A stretch of 64,000 nt of DNA from Streptomyces sp. CG1 (GTDB taxonomy: Bacteria > Actinomycetota > Actinomycetes > Streptomycetales > Streptomycetaceae). Of the stretch, positions 54,003 to 61,739 are shown piece by piece. Made by a program: the position numbers and the translations under genes. Location: positions 3,224,001-3,288,000 of the forward strand of contig NZ_CP163518.1 in assembly GCF_041080625.1 (NCBI RefSeq), given 5' to 3'. The notes beneath the pieces are model-generated. The model had not been told where the DNA came from. It searched no databases and saw only the letters and a program-made list of their open reading frames with translations. Every line of letters begins with the position of its first letter. Within the stretch, counting starts at the first letter, position 1.

Positions 54003-54788
54003 ATGTCGCGCAGGCGCACTCTCAGTACGAAGAAGAAGCTCGCGGTTCTCGTCAGTGCCGCGGCGGTGGCGGGCGGCGGGGCCTTCGCGCTGGCCACGAC
54101 GTCCAACGCCGCCCAGCCGGCGAACAACGCGAAGACCCTCTCCGCCGCGGACTCGTCGACCGCCTGCCAGGGGCTCGCCACCGCCCTGGGCAACAACGAG
54201 CGGTTCATCGCCGGGCAGCAGGCGCACCCGGACGCCCAGTCGGCGGCCCGGATCGCCAACCGGCAGGCGGTCGTCAAACAGATCGAGGTCCAGCAGAAGG
54301 CGACAGGTTGCACGGTTGGGGAGTCGGCTCAGGGCTCCCAGGCCGGGCAGCAGGCGCAGGGCGGCCAGCAGGGCGCCGGTCAGCAGGCCGGCCAGCAGGG
54401 CGCTGGTCAACAGGCCGGGCAGCAGGGCGCCGGTCAACAGGCCGGGCAGCAGGGCGCCGGTCAGCAGAGCGCACAGCCCTCGCAGAGTGCCGCCGGTGCC
54501 GCCGGTGCCGCGGGCGCCGGTGGTGCCGCCGCGGCCTCCGGTCAGCAGGTTTGCAAGGGCTCCACGGTCACGCTCTCCGGCGAGGCCGGCGCCCCGGCCG
54601 CGTCCAGCAACCAGTTCCCGGCGGGTACGACCCTGAAGGTCACCAACCTGGACAACAACAAGTCCACGACGGTGAAGGTCACCTCGGTCTCCGGCAGCTG
54701 TGCGCTCCTCAACAACGCGGCCTTCGAACAGGTCCGGGAACCCGGCAAGTTCCTCATCCGCCACGCGCTGATCGAGAAGGTGGGGTGA
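54003..54788 (+). CDS. Secreted protein with Gln/Gly/Ala repeats and C-terminal barrel-like domain
   Basis: AGGAGG lies 5 nt before ATG 54003. The 261-residue product has a signal peptide (KKKLAVLVSAAAVAGGGAFAL), a helical segment bounded by two Cys (ACQGLATALGNN...ATGC), and a repeat block of about four GQQAGQQGA units (27-bp DNA repeats, 54365-54475). The C-terminal domain has GTTLKVTNLDNNKSTTVKV then an SGSCALL turn, which resembles the double-psi beta-barrel of RlpA/expansin-like proteins but lacks the catalytic Asp pattern that I could place. A wall-binding role is possible. Its layout echoes that of the DUF1996 protein at 61.7 kb. Confidence 0.75.
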   Translation: MSRRRTLSTKKKLAVLVSAAAVAGGGAFALATTSNAAQPANNAKTLSAADSSTACQGLATALGNNERFIAGQQAHPDAQSAARIANRQAVVKQIEVQQKATGCTVGESAQGSQAGQQAQGGQQGAGQQAGQQGAGQQAGQQGAGQQAGQQGAGQQSAQPSQSAAGAAGAAGAGGAAAASGQQVCKGSTVTLSGEAGAPAASSNQFPAGTTLKVTNLDNNKSTTVKVTSVSGSCALLNNAAFEQVREPGKFLIRHALIEKVG

Positions 54789-54938
54789 GACTCAGCGGCC
54801 CGACAGGAACTCGGTGAGGTGGCCGGCCAGGGCCGCCGGTGCCGCGTGCGGCAGCGCGTGATGGGACATGTCCGGCAGTACGGCGGTCTCGACGTGCGGC
54901 ACCAGTGCGGTCGCCTTGGAGGCCACTTCGCGGGGGAT

Positions 54939-54977
54939 GGGGGTCCCCCCGCTCGAGCGAAGCCGAGAGTGGGGGAG
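54939..54977 (+). repeat. Palindromic dispersed repeat, copy A (inside the hydrolase gene)
   Basis: GGGGGTCCCCCCGCTCGAGC then GAAGCCGAGAGTGGGGGAG. On the gene's strand it encodes the foreign-looking TLPHSRLRSSGGTP between conserved LLVAANS and PREVASKA. The length keeps the frame open. Confidence 0.65.
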
Positions 54978-55124
54978 GGTCCTGCTGTTCGCCGCCACGA
55001 GCAGCAGGACCCGTGTGTCCAGGGCCCGCAGCGCGTCCGGCGCCGGGCGCGGGCCCGTCACCGGCTTGGCGGCCGGGAAACCGGCGGCCGCCTCCTGGAG
55101 GGCGAGCCAGTCGGGATCCAGGTC

Positions 55125-55164
55125 CTCCCCCACTCTCGGCTGCAATCGAGCGGGAGGGGCCCCC
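55125..55164 (-). repeat. Palindromic dispersed repeat, copy B (inside the hydrolase gene)
   Basis: Read on the minus strand it is GGGGGCCCCTCCCGCTCGAT then TGCAGCCGAGAGTGGGGGAG, almost the same as copy A but in the opposite orientation. It encodes GAPPARLQPRVGED and keeps the frame open. Confidence 0.65.
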
Positions 55165-55739
55165 ATCCCGGTCTCCCACTCCAGGAAGGCGCGGACCCGG
55201 CGGGGCGAGGGCCGCAGCAGCATCGGCAGGGCGCGGAGCAGATACGCCGCCTTGAACCCGGCGAAGCACTGGGTCGGGTCCAGGAGGAACAGGCGGCGCA
55301 TCCGGTCCGGGGTGCGCAGGGCCTAGTGCAGGGCGATCCAGCCGCCGTACGAGTGGCCGCCCAGGTCGGCCGAGGCGGCGCCCAGACCGTCCAGAAGCGT
55401 GTCGAGCCAGCGCGTCAGGTCGGCGACCGTACGGGGGTGGCGGTCGCCGGCCGGGCCGCTCAGCCCCGGGGCACCGATCACATCGACGGCGTAGACCCGG
55501 CGGATCCGGGCCAGTTCGGCGACCTGGGCGTACCAGGAGACGGAGGTGGCTCCGCCGCCGCCCGGCAGCAGGAGCAGCGGGGGCGCGTCGCGGGGGCCGC
55601 AGGCGTTGACGCGGGTGGCGCCGAAGGGCGTGGTGACCGTCAGGGCCTCCCGCTCGGCAGGCCACTTCGCCAGGACCGTGTCGTACGCAACCCGGAAGAC
55701 CTCGCCGTCGTGCCCGGCCATGGAACCCGCCCCCTATTA

Positions 55740-55770
55740 TCTCGCTCAACAAGATATTCGCTGAACGAGA
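55740..55770. promoter_or_regulatory. Candidate MarR operator between hydrolase and regulator genes
   Basis: TCTCGCTCAAC and GCTGAACGAGA are imperfect inverted arms (TCTCGyTCArC) around AAGATATTC in the 70-bp divergent gap. This AT-richer spot is typical for a MarR dimer site controlling both genes. Confidence 0.5.
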
Positions 55771-55791
55771 CGATAGCTTCGGAGGCCGCGC

Positions 55792-56268
55792 GTGCAGCCC
55801 GAAATGGAGATCGTCCATCTGCTGCGTGCCGTCGCCGTCGAACTCGGCCTGCACAGCGCCCGGTTCGCGCAGCGGAACGGCATGCACCCCACGGACGTAC
55901 GCGCGCTGATCGCGCTGATGGACGCGCGGCGGGCCGACGAGGAGATGAGCGCCGGGCGGCTCGGGGCCGGGCTCGGGCTCAACTCGGCGGGCACCACGGC
56001 GCTGCTGGACCGGCTGGAGCGGGCGGGGCATGTGCGGCGGGTGCGCGGGGAGAGCGACCGGCGGAAGGTCGTCGTGGAGGTGACGGACGGCGCCGTGGAC
56101 CTCGGCACGTCCTTCTTCGGGCCGCTGATCGAGAGGTCGGTGGAGCTGCTGCGCGGCTACGACGACCACCAGCGAAGCGCCGTCCGGGACTTCCTCGACG
56201 GGGTGCGGCAGGCCGCGGCGGAGGGCACGCATACCCCGCCTCCCGGCACCTCACAAGGTGAGGCGTGA
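55792..56268 (+). CDS. MarR family transcriptional regulator
   Basis: The 158-residue protein has a winged helix with LGAGLGLNSAGTTALLDRL as recognition region and the wing VRGESDRRKVVVEVTDG. Flanking helices form the dimer interface (MEIVHLLRAVAVELGLHS). It starts at GTG 55792 (GGAGG at 55781-55785) and probably represses itself and the divergent alpha/beta hydrolase gene, which is now broken. Its 3' end is 15 bp before the GlnR operator of glnII. Confidence 0.9.
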   Translation: MQPEMEIVHLLRAVAVELGLHSARFAQRNGMHPTDVRALIALMDARRADEEMSAGRLGAGLGLNSAGTTALLDRLERAGHVRRVRGESDRRKVVVEVTDGAVDLGTSFFGPLIERSVELLRGYDDHQRSAVRDFLDGVRQAAAEGTHTPPPGTSQGEA

Positions 56269-56282
56269 CACAGAACCACCAG

Positions 56283-56320
56283 GTAACACGGGGTTCACAT
56301 ACGGGCAACGGTCGGGAAAT
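56283..56320 (+). promoter_or_regulatory. GlnR operator of glnII (four boxes)
   Basis: GTAAC-N6-TTCAC-N6-GCAAC-N6-GAAAT keeps the exact 6-bp spacing of a GlnR a1-b1-a2-b2 site, ~107 bp before the glnII start. The b1 box is weaker than in the glnA site. Confidence 0.78.
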
Positions 56321-56426
56321 CGCCTGTTGACAGGCTGCCGGGCAGTTCGACGCGGCGCCTCGGTGCCGTAGCGCCGCAGCACCCGCACCTACGTGCGCCC
56401 GACACACCCCCGAAGGAAGTGCCCCC

Positions 56427-57458
56427 GTGACCTTCAAGGCTGAGTACATCTGGATCGACGGCACCGCGCCGACGGCCAAGCTCCGTTCCAAGACGAAGGT
56501 CATCACGGGTGCCCCGGCCGGTCTCGACGCGCTGCCGGTCTGGGGCTTCGACGGCTCCTCCACCAACCAGGCCGAGGGCCACTCCTCGGACTGCGTGCTC
56601 AAGCCGGTCTTCACGTGCCCGGACCCGATCCGCGGCGGCGACGACATCCTGGTGCTGTGCGAGGTCCTCGACACGGACATGGCCCCGCACCCGTCCAACA
56701 CGCGTGCCGCGCTGGCCGAGGTCGCCGAGCGGTTCGCCGCGCAGGAGCCGGTCTTCGGCATCGAGCAGGAGTACACCTTCTTCGACGGCGCCCGTCCGCT
56801 CGGCTTCCCCGAGGGCGGCTTCCCGGCCCCGCAGGGCGGCTACTACTGCGGTGTCGGCGCCGACGAGATCTTCGGCCGTGACATCGTCGAGGCCCACCTG
56901 GAGAACTGCCTGAAGGCCGGTCTCGGCCTCTCCGGCATCAACGCCGAGGTCATGCCGGGCCAGTGGGAGTTCCAGGTCGGTCCGCTCGCCCCGCTGGAGG
57001 TCTCCGACCAGATGTGGGTGGCCCGCTGGCTGCTGTACCGCACCGCCGAGGACTTCGGCGTCTCCGCGACCCTGGACCCGAAGCCGGTCAAGGGCGACTG
57101 GAACGGCGCGGGCGCACACACCAACTTCTCGACCAAGGCGATGCGTGAGGGCTACGACGCGATCATCACCGCCTGCGAGTCGCTCGGCGAGGGATCCAAG
57201 CCGCTCGACCACGTCAAGCACTACGGCGCCGGCATCGACGAGCGTCTGACGGGTCTGCACGAGACCGCCCCCTGGGACAAGTTCTCCTACGGCGTCTCCG
57301 ACCGCGGTGCCTCGGTCCGTATCCCGTGGCAGGTCGAGAAGGACGGCAAGGGCTACATCGAGGACCGCCGTCCGAACGCCAACGTCGACCCGTACGTGGT
57401 GACCCGCCTGCTGGTGGACACCTGCTGCTCCGCCCTGGAGAAGGCCGGCCAGGTCTGA
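56427..57458 (+). CDS. glnII: Glutamine synthetase type II (eukaryote-like)
   Basis: The 343-residue GSII makes glutamine as in plants and animals. It has WGFDGSSTNQAEGHSSD, FGIEQEYTFFDG, NAEVMPGQWEFQVGP, WNGAGAHTNFSTKAM and SDRGASVRIPWQVEKDGKGY. It is much shorter than GSI and lacks the adenylylation loop, so control is transcriptional via the upstream GlnR operator. The presence of GSI and GSII together is typical of Streptomyces. GGAAGTG precedes GTG 56427. A terminator follows. Confidence 0.97.
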   Translation: MTFKAEYIWIDGTAPTAKLRSKTKVITGAPAGLDALPVWGFDGSSTNQAEGHSSDCVLKPVFTCPDPIRGGDDILVLCEVLDTDMAPHPSNTRAALAEVAERFAAQEPVFGIEQEYTFFDGARPLGFPEGGFPAPQGGYYCGVGADEIFGRDIVEAHLENCLKAGLGLSGINAEVMPGQWEFQVGPLAPLEVSDQMWVARWLLYRTAEDFGVSATLDPKPVKGDWNGAGAHTNFSTKAMREGYDAIITACESLGEGSKPLDHVKHYGAGIDERLTGLHETAPWDKFSYGVSDRGASVRIPWQVEKDGKGYIEDRRPNANVDPYVVTRLLVDTCCSALEKAGQV

Positions 57459-57468
57459 CCCGCCTGAC

Positions 57469-57507
57469 GGAAGGGGGCGTCCACCGCGATGGTGGGCGCC
57501 CCCTTCC
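57469..57507 (+). terminator. Terminator after glnII
   Basis: An outer 11-bp stem (GGAAGGGGGCG / CGCCCCCTTCC) and an inner CCACC/GGTGG stem form one hairpin, beginning 11 bp behind the stop codon. The following 185 bp to 57692 hold no recognisable gene. Confidence 0.82.
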
Positions 57508-57692
57508 GCATGTCGTACGGTCCCTTCGTCCGGATGCCGAGACAGCACCGAACCAGTCGGCGGGCGGGAAGTCGCTGTTCAGGGCCTGACGCGCGCCCGC
57601 GACAGACTCGCCACGTCAACTTCACGCCAAGGAAGCGTCCAAGCAGTGAGAGGAGACTCCTGCCCGGCGCCTGCGTCTGCTTCAATGGGCGC

Positions 57693-57815
57693 ATGGCCAG
57701 CTTCCAGAAGATCACCGCGACGGGTCGCCATGACCTCGAGCCCTTCTGGCCTTCCCGTCAGCACCACGACTTCGACCGGGTGTGTTGCCGCGCGACGAAC
57801 GCGCGGGCCCTCTAA
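57693..57815 (+). CDS. Short leader-like ORF with Cys-Cys motif upstream of glnRII
   Basis: A 40-codon ORF starts ATG 57693 (MASFQKITATGRHDLEPFWP) and ends SRQHHDFDRVCCRATNARAL then TAA-type stop at 57813-57815. It has no membrane segment. The pattern basic-His-x-Asp-(Phe/Leu)-x-Arg-Val-Cys-Cys near the end resembles actinobacterial leader peptides with clustered Cys codons. A CCGGCC-TTC-GGCC-type hairpin follows directly (about 57828-57839). Translation is not proven; no good ribosome binding site is visible. glnRII starts 120 bp further. Confidence 0.5.
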   Translation: MASFQKITATGRHDLEPFWPSRQHHDFDRVCCRATNARAL

Positions 57816-57935
57816 AGCCGTAACCCCCGGCCTTCGGCCAGCGCGAAGCGACGTACGTCCTCCGGCGCGCCCCGACCACGAATCGCGGCCGTCGCCCCGT
57901 CCGACGAACTTCTCGCGCGAAAGAGCTGACCTCTC

Positions 57936-58520
57936 ATGGCGACCTCTCGTTCTCTCTCCTCCGCCTCCACTCTGACCTCCCCCGCCCGGCACCGGCTGCG
58001 CGCCGTGGACCGGGACGAGGTGGTCGACGTCGCGGACTTCCTGCCGCCGGGCGCCACCTGGCTGCCCGCCCCGCAGCACACCCTGCCCACCCTCCCCGGC
58101 CAGCCGCCGATGGTCGGCTATCTGGTCCTGGTCCCGGCCGACCAGCGGCCGCCGTTCCTGCCGGTCGCGGTGCCGGACCCGGACCGGCCGGAGACGGCCC
58201 CCGGCGCGGGCGCCGACGCGGCCGCCGAACCGCCGGTGCGGATCGACCCCGTACGGCGCACCGCCGGCATCGCCGGCCGTGAACTCGACCTCACCTACCT
58301 GGAGTTCGAGCTGCTCGCGCACCTGGTGGCGCATCCGCACCGGGTGCACACCCGCGACCAGCTGGTCACCACGGTGTGGGGCTACGGCCATGTCGGTGAC
58401 GGCCGCACCGTCGACGTGCACATCGCCCGGCTGCGCCGCAAGCTGGGCGCCGAGTACCGCCAGGCGATCCAGACGGTGCGCCGGGTCGGCTACAAGTACA
58501 CCCCGCCGACCGGCCGCTGA
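57936..58520 (+). CDS. glnRII: Receiver-less winged-helix regulator, GlnRII-like
   Basis: The 194-residue protein has an unusual N-terminal part (HRLRAVDRDEVVDVADFLPP, PAPQHTLPTLPGQPPMVGYL) without the Asp pocket of a receiver domain. A C-terminal OmpR-type winged helix follows (LDLTYLEFELLAHLVAHPHR, TVDVHIARLRRKLGAEYR, IQTVRRVGYKYTPP). From memory it matches GlnRII (SCO2213) of S. coelicolor, which binds GlnR-type sites at nitrogen genes and is encoded just behind glnII. GAAAGAG lies upstream of ATG 57936. Any signal must act otherwise than by classical receiver phosphorylation. Confidence 0.85.
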   Translation: MATSRSLSSASTLTSPARHRLRAVDRDEVVDVADFLPPGATWLPAPQHTLPTLPGQPPMVGYLVLVPADQRPPFLPVAVPDPDRPETAPGAGADAAAEPPVRIDPVRRTAGIAGRELDLTYLEFELLAHLVAHPHRVHTRDQLVTTVWGYGHVGDGRTVDVHIARLRRKLGAEYRQAIQTVRRVGYKYTPPTGR

Positions 58521-58588
58521 CCTCCCCCGGTTCTGCCCTCGGCAGAGTCCCGTACCGCCGCGCGCCCCGAACGGGCACGATCACCGGC

Positions 58589-59641
58589 ATGAGACTTCTG
58601 GTGCTGGGCGGTACGGAGTTTGTGGGACGGGCGGTCGCCGAGGCCGCGGTGGCGCGCGGCTGGGAGGTGACCGTCTTCCACCGGGGACGGCACCAACCCC
58701 CGCCCGGGGTGCGGTCGTTGCACGGCGACCGCACCGCCCCGGACGGCCTGGCCGCCCTCGCCGCCGAGTCGGGCGGCTGGGACGCCGTGGTCGACACCTG
58801 GTCGGCCGAGCCGCGTGCCGTGCTCGGCGCCGCACGGCTGCTGCGGGGCCGCGCCGGGCGGTACGTGTACGTCTCCAGCCGGTCCGTGTACGCCTGGCCC
58901 TGGCCCAGCGAGGGCGGGCCCGCCGAGGCCGGGGCGGTGGTGGAGGGCGCCGCCGCCGACGCCGGGCCGACGGACTACGCCCGCGACAAGCGGGGCGGTG
59001 AGCTGGCCGCCGTCGAGGCCTTCGGGGAGCAGGACTCGCTGCTGGTGCGGGCCGGGCTGATCCTCGGCCCGTACGAGAACGTGGGCCGGCTACCCTGGTG
59101 GCTGAACCGGATCGCCCGGGGCGGCCCGGCCCTCGCCCCGGGACCGCGCGAGCTGCCGGTGCAGTTCATCGACGCCCGCGATCTGGCCGGCTGGCTCCTC
59201 GGGGCGGTGGAGCGGTCGCTGAGCGGGCCGTACGACCTGGTCGGCCCGCCGGGGCACACCACCATGGGCGAGCTGCTCGACGCCTGTGTCCGGGTCACCG
59301 GCGCCGATGCCGAACTGCGCTGGACCGACCCGGAGGTGGTCCTGGCCGCCGGGATCGAGCCCTGGACCCAGCTGCCGGTGTGGGTGCCGCCGGACGACGA
59401 GCTGTACGCCGCCGCCCACCGCACGGACGTCTCGCGGGCGCTGGCCACCGGCCTGGAGTGCCGGCCTGCCGCGCAGACCGTGGCCGACACCTGGCACTGG
59501 CTGACCGGGATCGGCGGCGAGGCGCCCCGGCGCCCGGACCGGCCGCCCGTCGGCCTCGACCCCGAGGTGGAGACGAAGGTGCTGACCGGGCATGGGGGTG
59601 TACCTGGCACCACCCCGCAAGAGGCGACTTCGGACGACTGA
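58589..59641 (+). CDS. NAD-dependent epimerase/dehydratase family protein
   Basis: The 350-residue SDR has an N-terminal LLVLGGTEFVGRAVAEAA, GRYVYVSSRSVYAWPWP, YARDKRGGELAAVEAFG (YxxxK active-site pair) and QFIDARDLAGWLL. This is the atypical extended SDR group; the substrate is unknown. It is followed 31 bp later by the second sensor kinase gene and may share its transcript. Confidence 0.88.
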   Translation: MRLLVLGGTEFVGRAVAEAAVARGWEVTVFHRGRHQPPPGVRSLHGDRTAPDGLAALAAESGGWDAVVDTWSAEPRAVLGAARLLRGRAGRYVYVSSRSVYAWPWPSEGGPAEAGAVVEGAAADAGPTDYARDKRGGELAAVEAFGEQDSLLVRAGLILGPYENVGRLPWWLNRIARGGPALAPGPRELPVQFIDARDLAGWLLGAVERSLSGPYDLVGPPGHTTMGELLDACVRVTGADAELRWTDPEVVLAAGIEPWTQLPVWVPPDDELYAAAHRTDVSRALATGLECRPAAQTVADTWHWLTGIGGEAPRRPDRPPVGLDPEVETKVLTGHGGVPGTTPQEATSDD

Positions 59642-59672
59642 CGCGCGCGGGGCCGGCGGCGAGACTGGCGGC

Positions 59673-60947
59673 ATGAAGACCGACACGAAGAGAGACGACT
59701 TCCGCACCGTGGCCAGGGAGGCGCTGCTGGCCGCCGTGCAGGGGCTGGTGCTGGCCCTCGTGGTGCTGCCGTGCGGTGTGGCGTTTCTCGTCCTGGCCCT
59801 CGTCTCCGTCGCGCTCGTCCCGCTCGGCGTCGGGCTCGTCACCACTCCGGCGGTCCTCACCGGCGTACGGGCTCTCGCGGACGCCCGCAGGAGGCTCGCG
59901 GCGGAATGGTGCGGGATCCGGATCCCGGCGGTGTACCAGCCGCTCCCCAAGTCCGCCGACCCGTGGACGCGCACGGTCGCCCTGCTCCGGGACCCGCAGG
60001 TGCGGCGGGACCTGCTCTGGCTGCCGGTGGACATGACCGCGGGCTTCGTCACCGCGCTGCTGCCCGCCGTGCTGGTGTTCTTCCCGGTCGAGGGGTTCCT
60101 GCTGGCAGCCGGGCTGTGGCGGGTGTACGTGCACGGTCCGGGCGACACCTACTGGTACGCCTTCGTGCCGGTGACCGGCCAGGCGAGCGCCTTCGGCGCG
60201 GCCGCGCTCGGCGCCGTGATCCTGGCCGCCGGCCGGCGCCTCACCCCGCGGCTGCTGACCACGCACTTCCAGCTCACCCGCGCCGTGCTCGGCGGCGACG
60301 CGGAACTCGCCGAGCGGGTCCAGGTGCTGACCGAGACCCGGCGGGACGCCGTGGACACCTCCGCCGCCGAACTGCGCCGCATCGAGCGGGACCTGCACGA
60401 CGGGGCGCAGGCCCGGCTGGTCGCCATGGGCATGGACCTCGGCGCCATCGAGATGCTGGTGGAACACGACCCGGCGCAGGCCAAGCGGCTGCTCGCCCAG
60501 GCCCGCCGGAACTCCGCCGAGGCCCTGGAGGAGCTGCGCGACCTGGTGCGCGGCATCCATCCGCCGGTCCTCGCCGAACGGGGGCTCGGCGACGCCGTAC
60601 GGGCGCTGGCACTGCGGCTGCCGCTGCCGGCCGAGGTGAGCGTGGAGCTGGCGGGCCGCGCGGACGCGCCGGTCGAGTCGGCGGCCTACTTCGCGGTCAG
60701 CGAGGTGCTCACCAACGCAGTCAAGCACTCCGGCGCCGACCGGGTCTGGGCCGACCTGCACCACGCCGACGGGCGGCTGCGGATCACGGTCACCGACAAC
60801 GGCAGGGGCGGCGCGGCGATCGGCGCCGGGTCGGGGCTCGCCGGGGTCGAGCGCCGGCTCGGTACATTCGACGGCGTCCTGGCCGTCAGCAGCCCCGCCG
60901 GCGGTCCCACCCTGGTGACGATGGAGATCCCGTGCGCGTTGTCCTAG
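59673..60947 (+). CDS. Sensor histidine kinase (HisKA_3 type), second system
   Basis: The 424-residue kinase has an N-terminal membrane sensor of the DUF4153/Sensor_1-like type with four hydrophobic segments (VQGLVLALVVLPCGVAFLVL...). The phospho-His is in ERDLHDGAQARLVAMGMDL, and the ATPase domain has the N-box YFAVSEVLTNAVKHSGA and G-box ITVTDNGRGGAAIG. GAGACT lies 6 nt before ATG 59673 as a possible -10 of a leaderless mRNA. The gene overlaps the regulator by 16 bp. The stimulus is unknown. Confidence 0.92.
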   Translation: MKTDTKRDDFRTVAREALLAAVQGLVLALVVLPCGVAFLVLALVSVALVPLGVGLVTTPAVLTGVRALADARRRLAAEWCGIRIPAVYQPLPKSADPWTRTVALLRDPQVRRDLLWLPVDMTAGFVTALLPAVLVFFPVEGFLLAAGLWRVYVHGPGDTYWYAFVPVTGQASAFGAAALGAVILAAGRRLTPRLLTTHFQLTRAVLGGDAELAERVQVLTETRRDAVDTSAAELRRIERDLHDGAQARLVAMGMDLGAIEMLVEHDPAQAKRLLAQARRNSAEALEELRDLVRGIHPPVLAERGLGDAVRALALRLPLPAEVSVELAGRADAPVESAAYFAVSEVLTNAVKHSGADRVWADLHHADGRLRITVTDNGRGGAAIGAGSGLAGVERRLGTFDGVLAVSSPAGGPTLVTMEIPCALS

Positions 60948-61585
60948 CCGAAGACCTCTTCCTGCTGCGCGACGGGCTGGTCCGGATGCTGTCGGCCTTC
61001 GGCTTCGAGATCGCGGCCGCCGTCGAGTCCGGCCCCGAACTCACCCGGGCACTGGCCGAGTTGGAGCCGGACGTGGCCGTGGTCGACGTACGGCTGCCGC
61101 CCACGCACACCGACGAGGGCCTGCAGTGCGCGCTCGCGGCCCGCAGGGCGCGGCCGGGGCTGCCGGTGCTGGTGCTCTCCCAGCACGTGGAGCAGCTGTA
61201 CGCGCGCGAGCTGCTAGCGGACGGCACCGGCGGGATCGGCTATCTGCTGAAGGACCGGGTCTTCGACGCCGAGCAGTTCATCGACGCCGTGCGGCGGGTC
61301 GCGGCCGGTGGTACGGCGATGGATCCGCAGGTCATCCAGCAGCTGCTGTCCCGGCGGGCGGCCGACGACCGGCCGCTCGCGGGCCTCACCCCGCGCGAGC
61401 TGGAGGTGCTGGAGCTGATGGCGCAGGGCCGGTCGAACGCGGGCATCGCGGCCCAGCTGGTGGTGACGGAGCGGGCCATCGCCAAGCACACCTCCAACAT
61501 CTTCGGCAAGCTGGGCCTGGAGGTGTCGGACGACGACAACCGGCGCGTCCTGGCGGTCCTCGCCCATCTCGACCGGGACCGCTGA
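60932..61585 (+). CDS. LuxR-type response regulator, second system
   Basis: The 217-residue protein has receiver residues in [14 protein letters not shown], the phospho-Asp in [16 protein letters not shown] and Lys in [15 protein letters not shown] LuxR-type helix-turn-helix follows ([35 protein letters not shown]). GTG 60932 lies inside the kinase 3' end with GGAG upstream, so translation is coupled. The [14 protein letters not shown] loop marks the DesR/LiaR-like subgroup. No transporter or other target is adjacent. Confidence 0.93.
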   Translation: MRVVLAEDLFLLRDGLVRMLSAFGFEIAAAVESGPELTRALAELEPDVAVVDVRLPPTHTDEGLQCALAARRARPGLPVLVLSQHVEQLYARELLADGTGGIGYLLKDRVFDAEQFIDAVRRVAAGGTAMDPQVIQQLLSRRAADDRPLAGLTPRELEVLELMAQGRSNAGIAAQLVVTERAIAKHTSNIFGKLGLEVSDDDNRRVLAVLAHLDRDR

Positions 61586-61739
61586 CCGGATCGGCGTGAC
61601 CTGCCAACTCCCCTGTTTCTGCGATGAATTTGTGAGACCGGTGAACACCTGTGGGGCGGCGTCCGTATGGAAGGACGCCGCTTCACTCCTGTCGGGCGCC
61701 CCGATGCTGCCCCGCTCGCAAGGAAGTCAGAGGAGTTCC

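Larger units (their letters stand above)
54792..55721 (-). pseudogene. Alpha/beta hydrolase gene interrupted by an in-frame amber codon
   Basis: The frame from ATG 55721 runs 132 codons to TAG (55323-55325) and then continues in the same frame to a TGA at 54792 (309 sense-or-amber codons). The first part has the oxyanion region LLLLPGGGGATSVSW and the nucleophile elbow GHSYGGWIALH (Ser124). The part after TAG (ALRTPDRMRRLFLLDPTQ) continues the family, with Asp in LDTRVLLLVAAN and His in MSHHALPHA. A single C-to-T change of CAG would explain it. Two palindromic repeats also lie inside the coding frame. Unless TAG is read through, the product lacks two catalytic residues. The gene is divergent from a MarR regulator gene. 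Confidence 0.8.

Noticed and set aside
54346..54480. Regular repeats that could suggest a CRISPR array
   Set aside because: They are 27-bp in-frame codon repeats (GQQAGQQGA) without unique spacers.
57489..57692. N-terminal extension of the Cys-Cys ORF to 57489
   Set aside because: It would begin inside the glnII terminator hairpin, and the extension has random composition.
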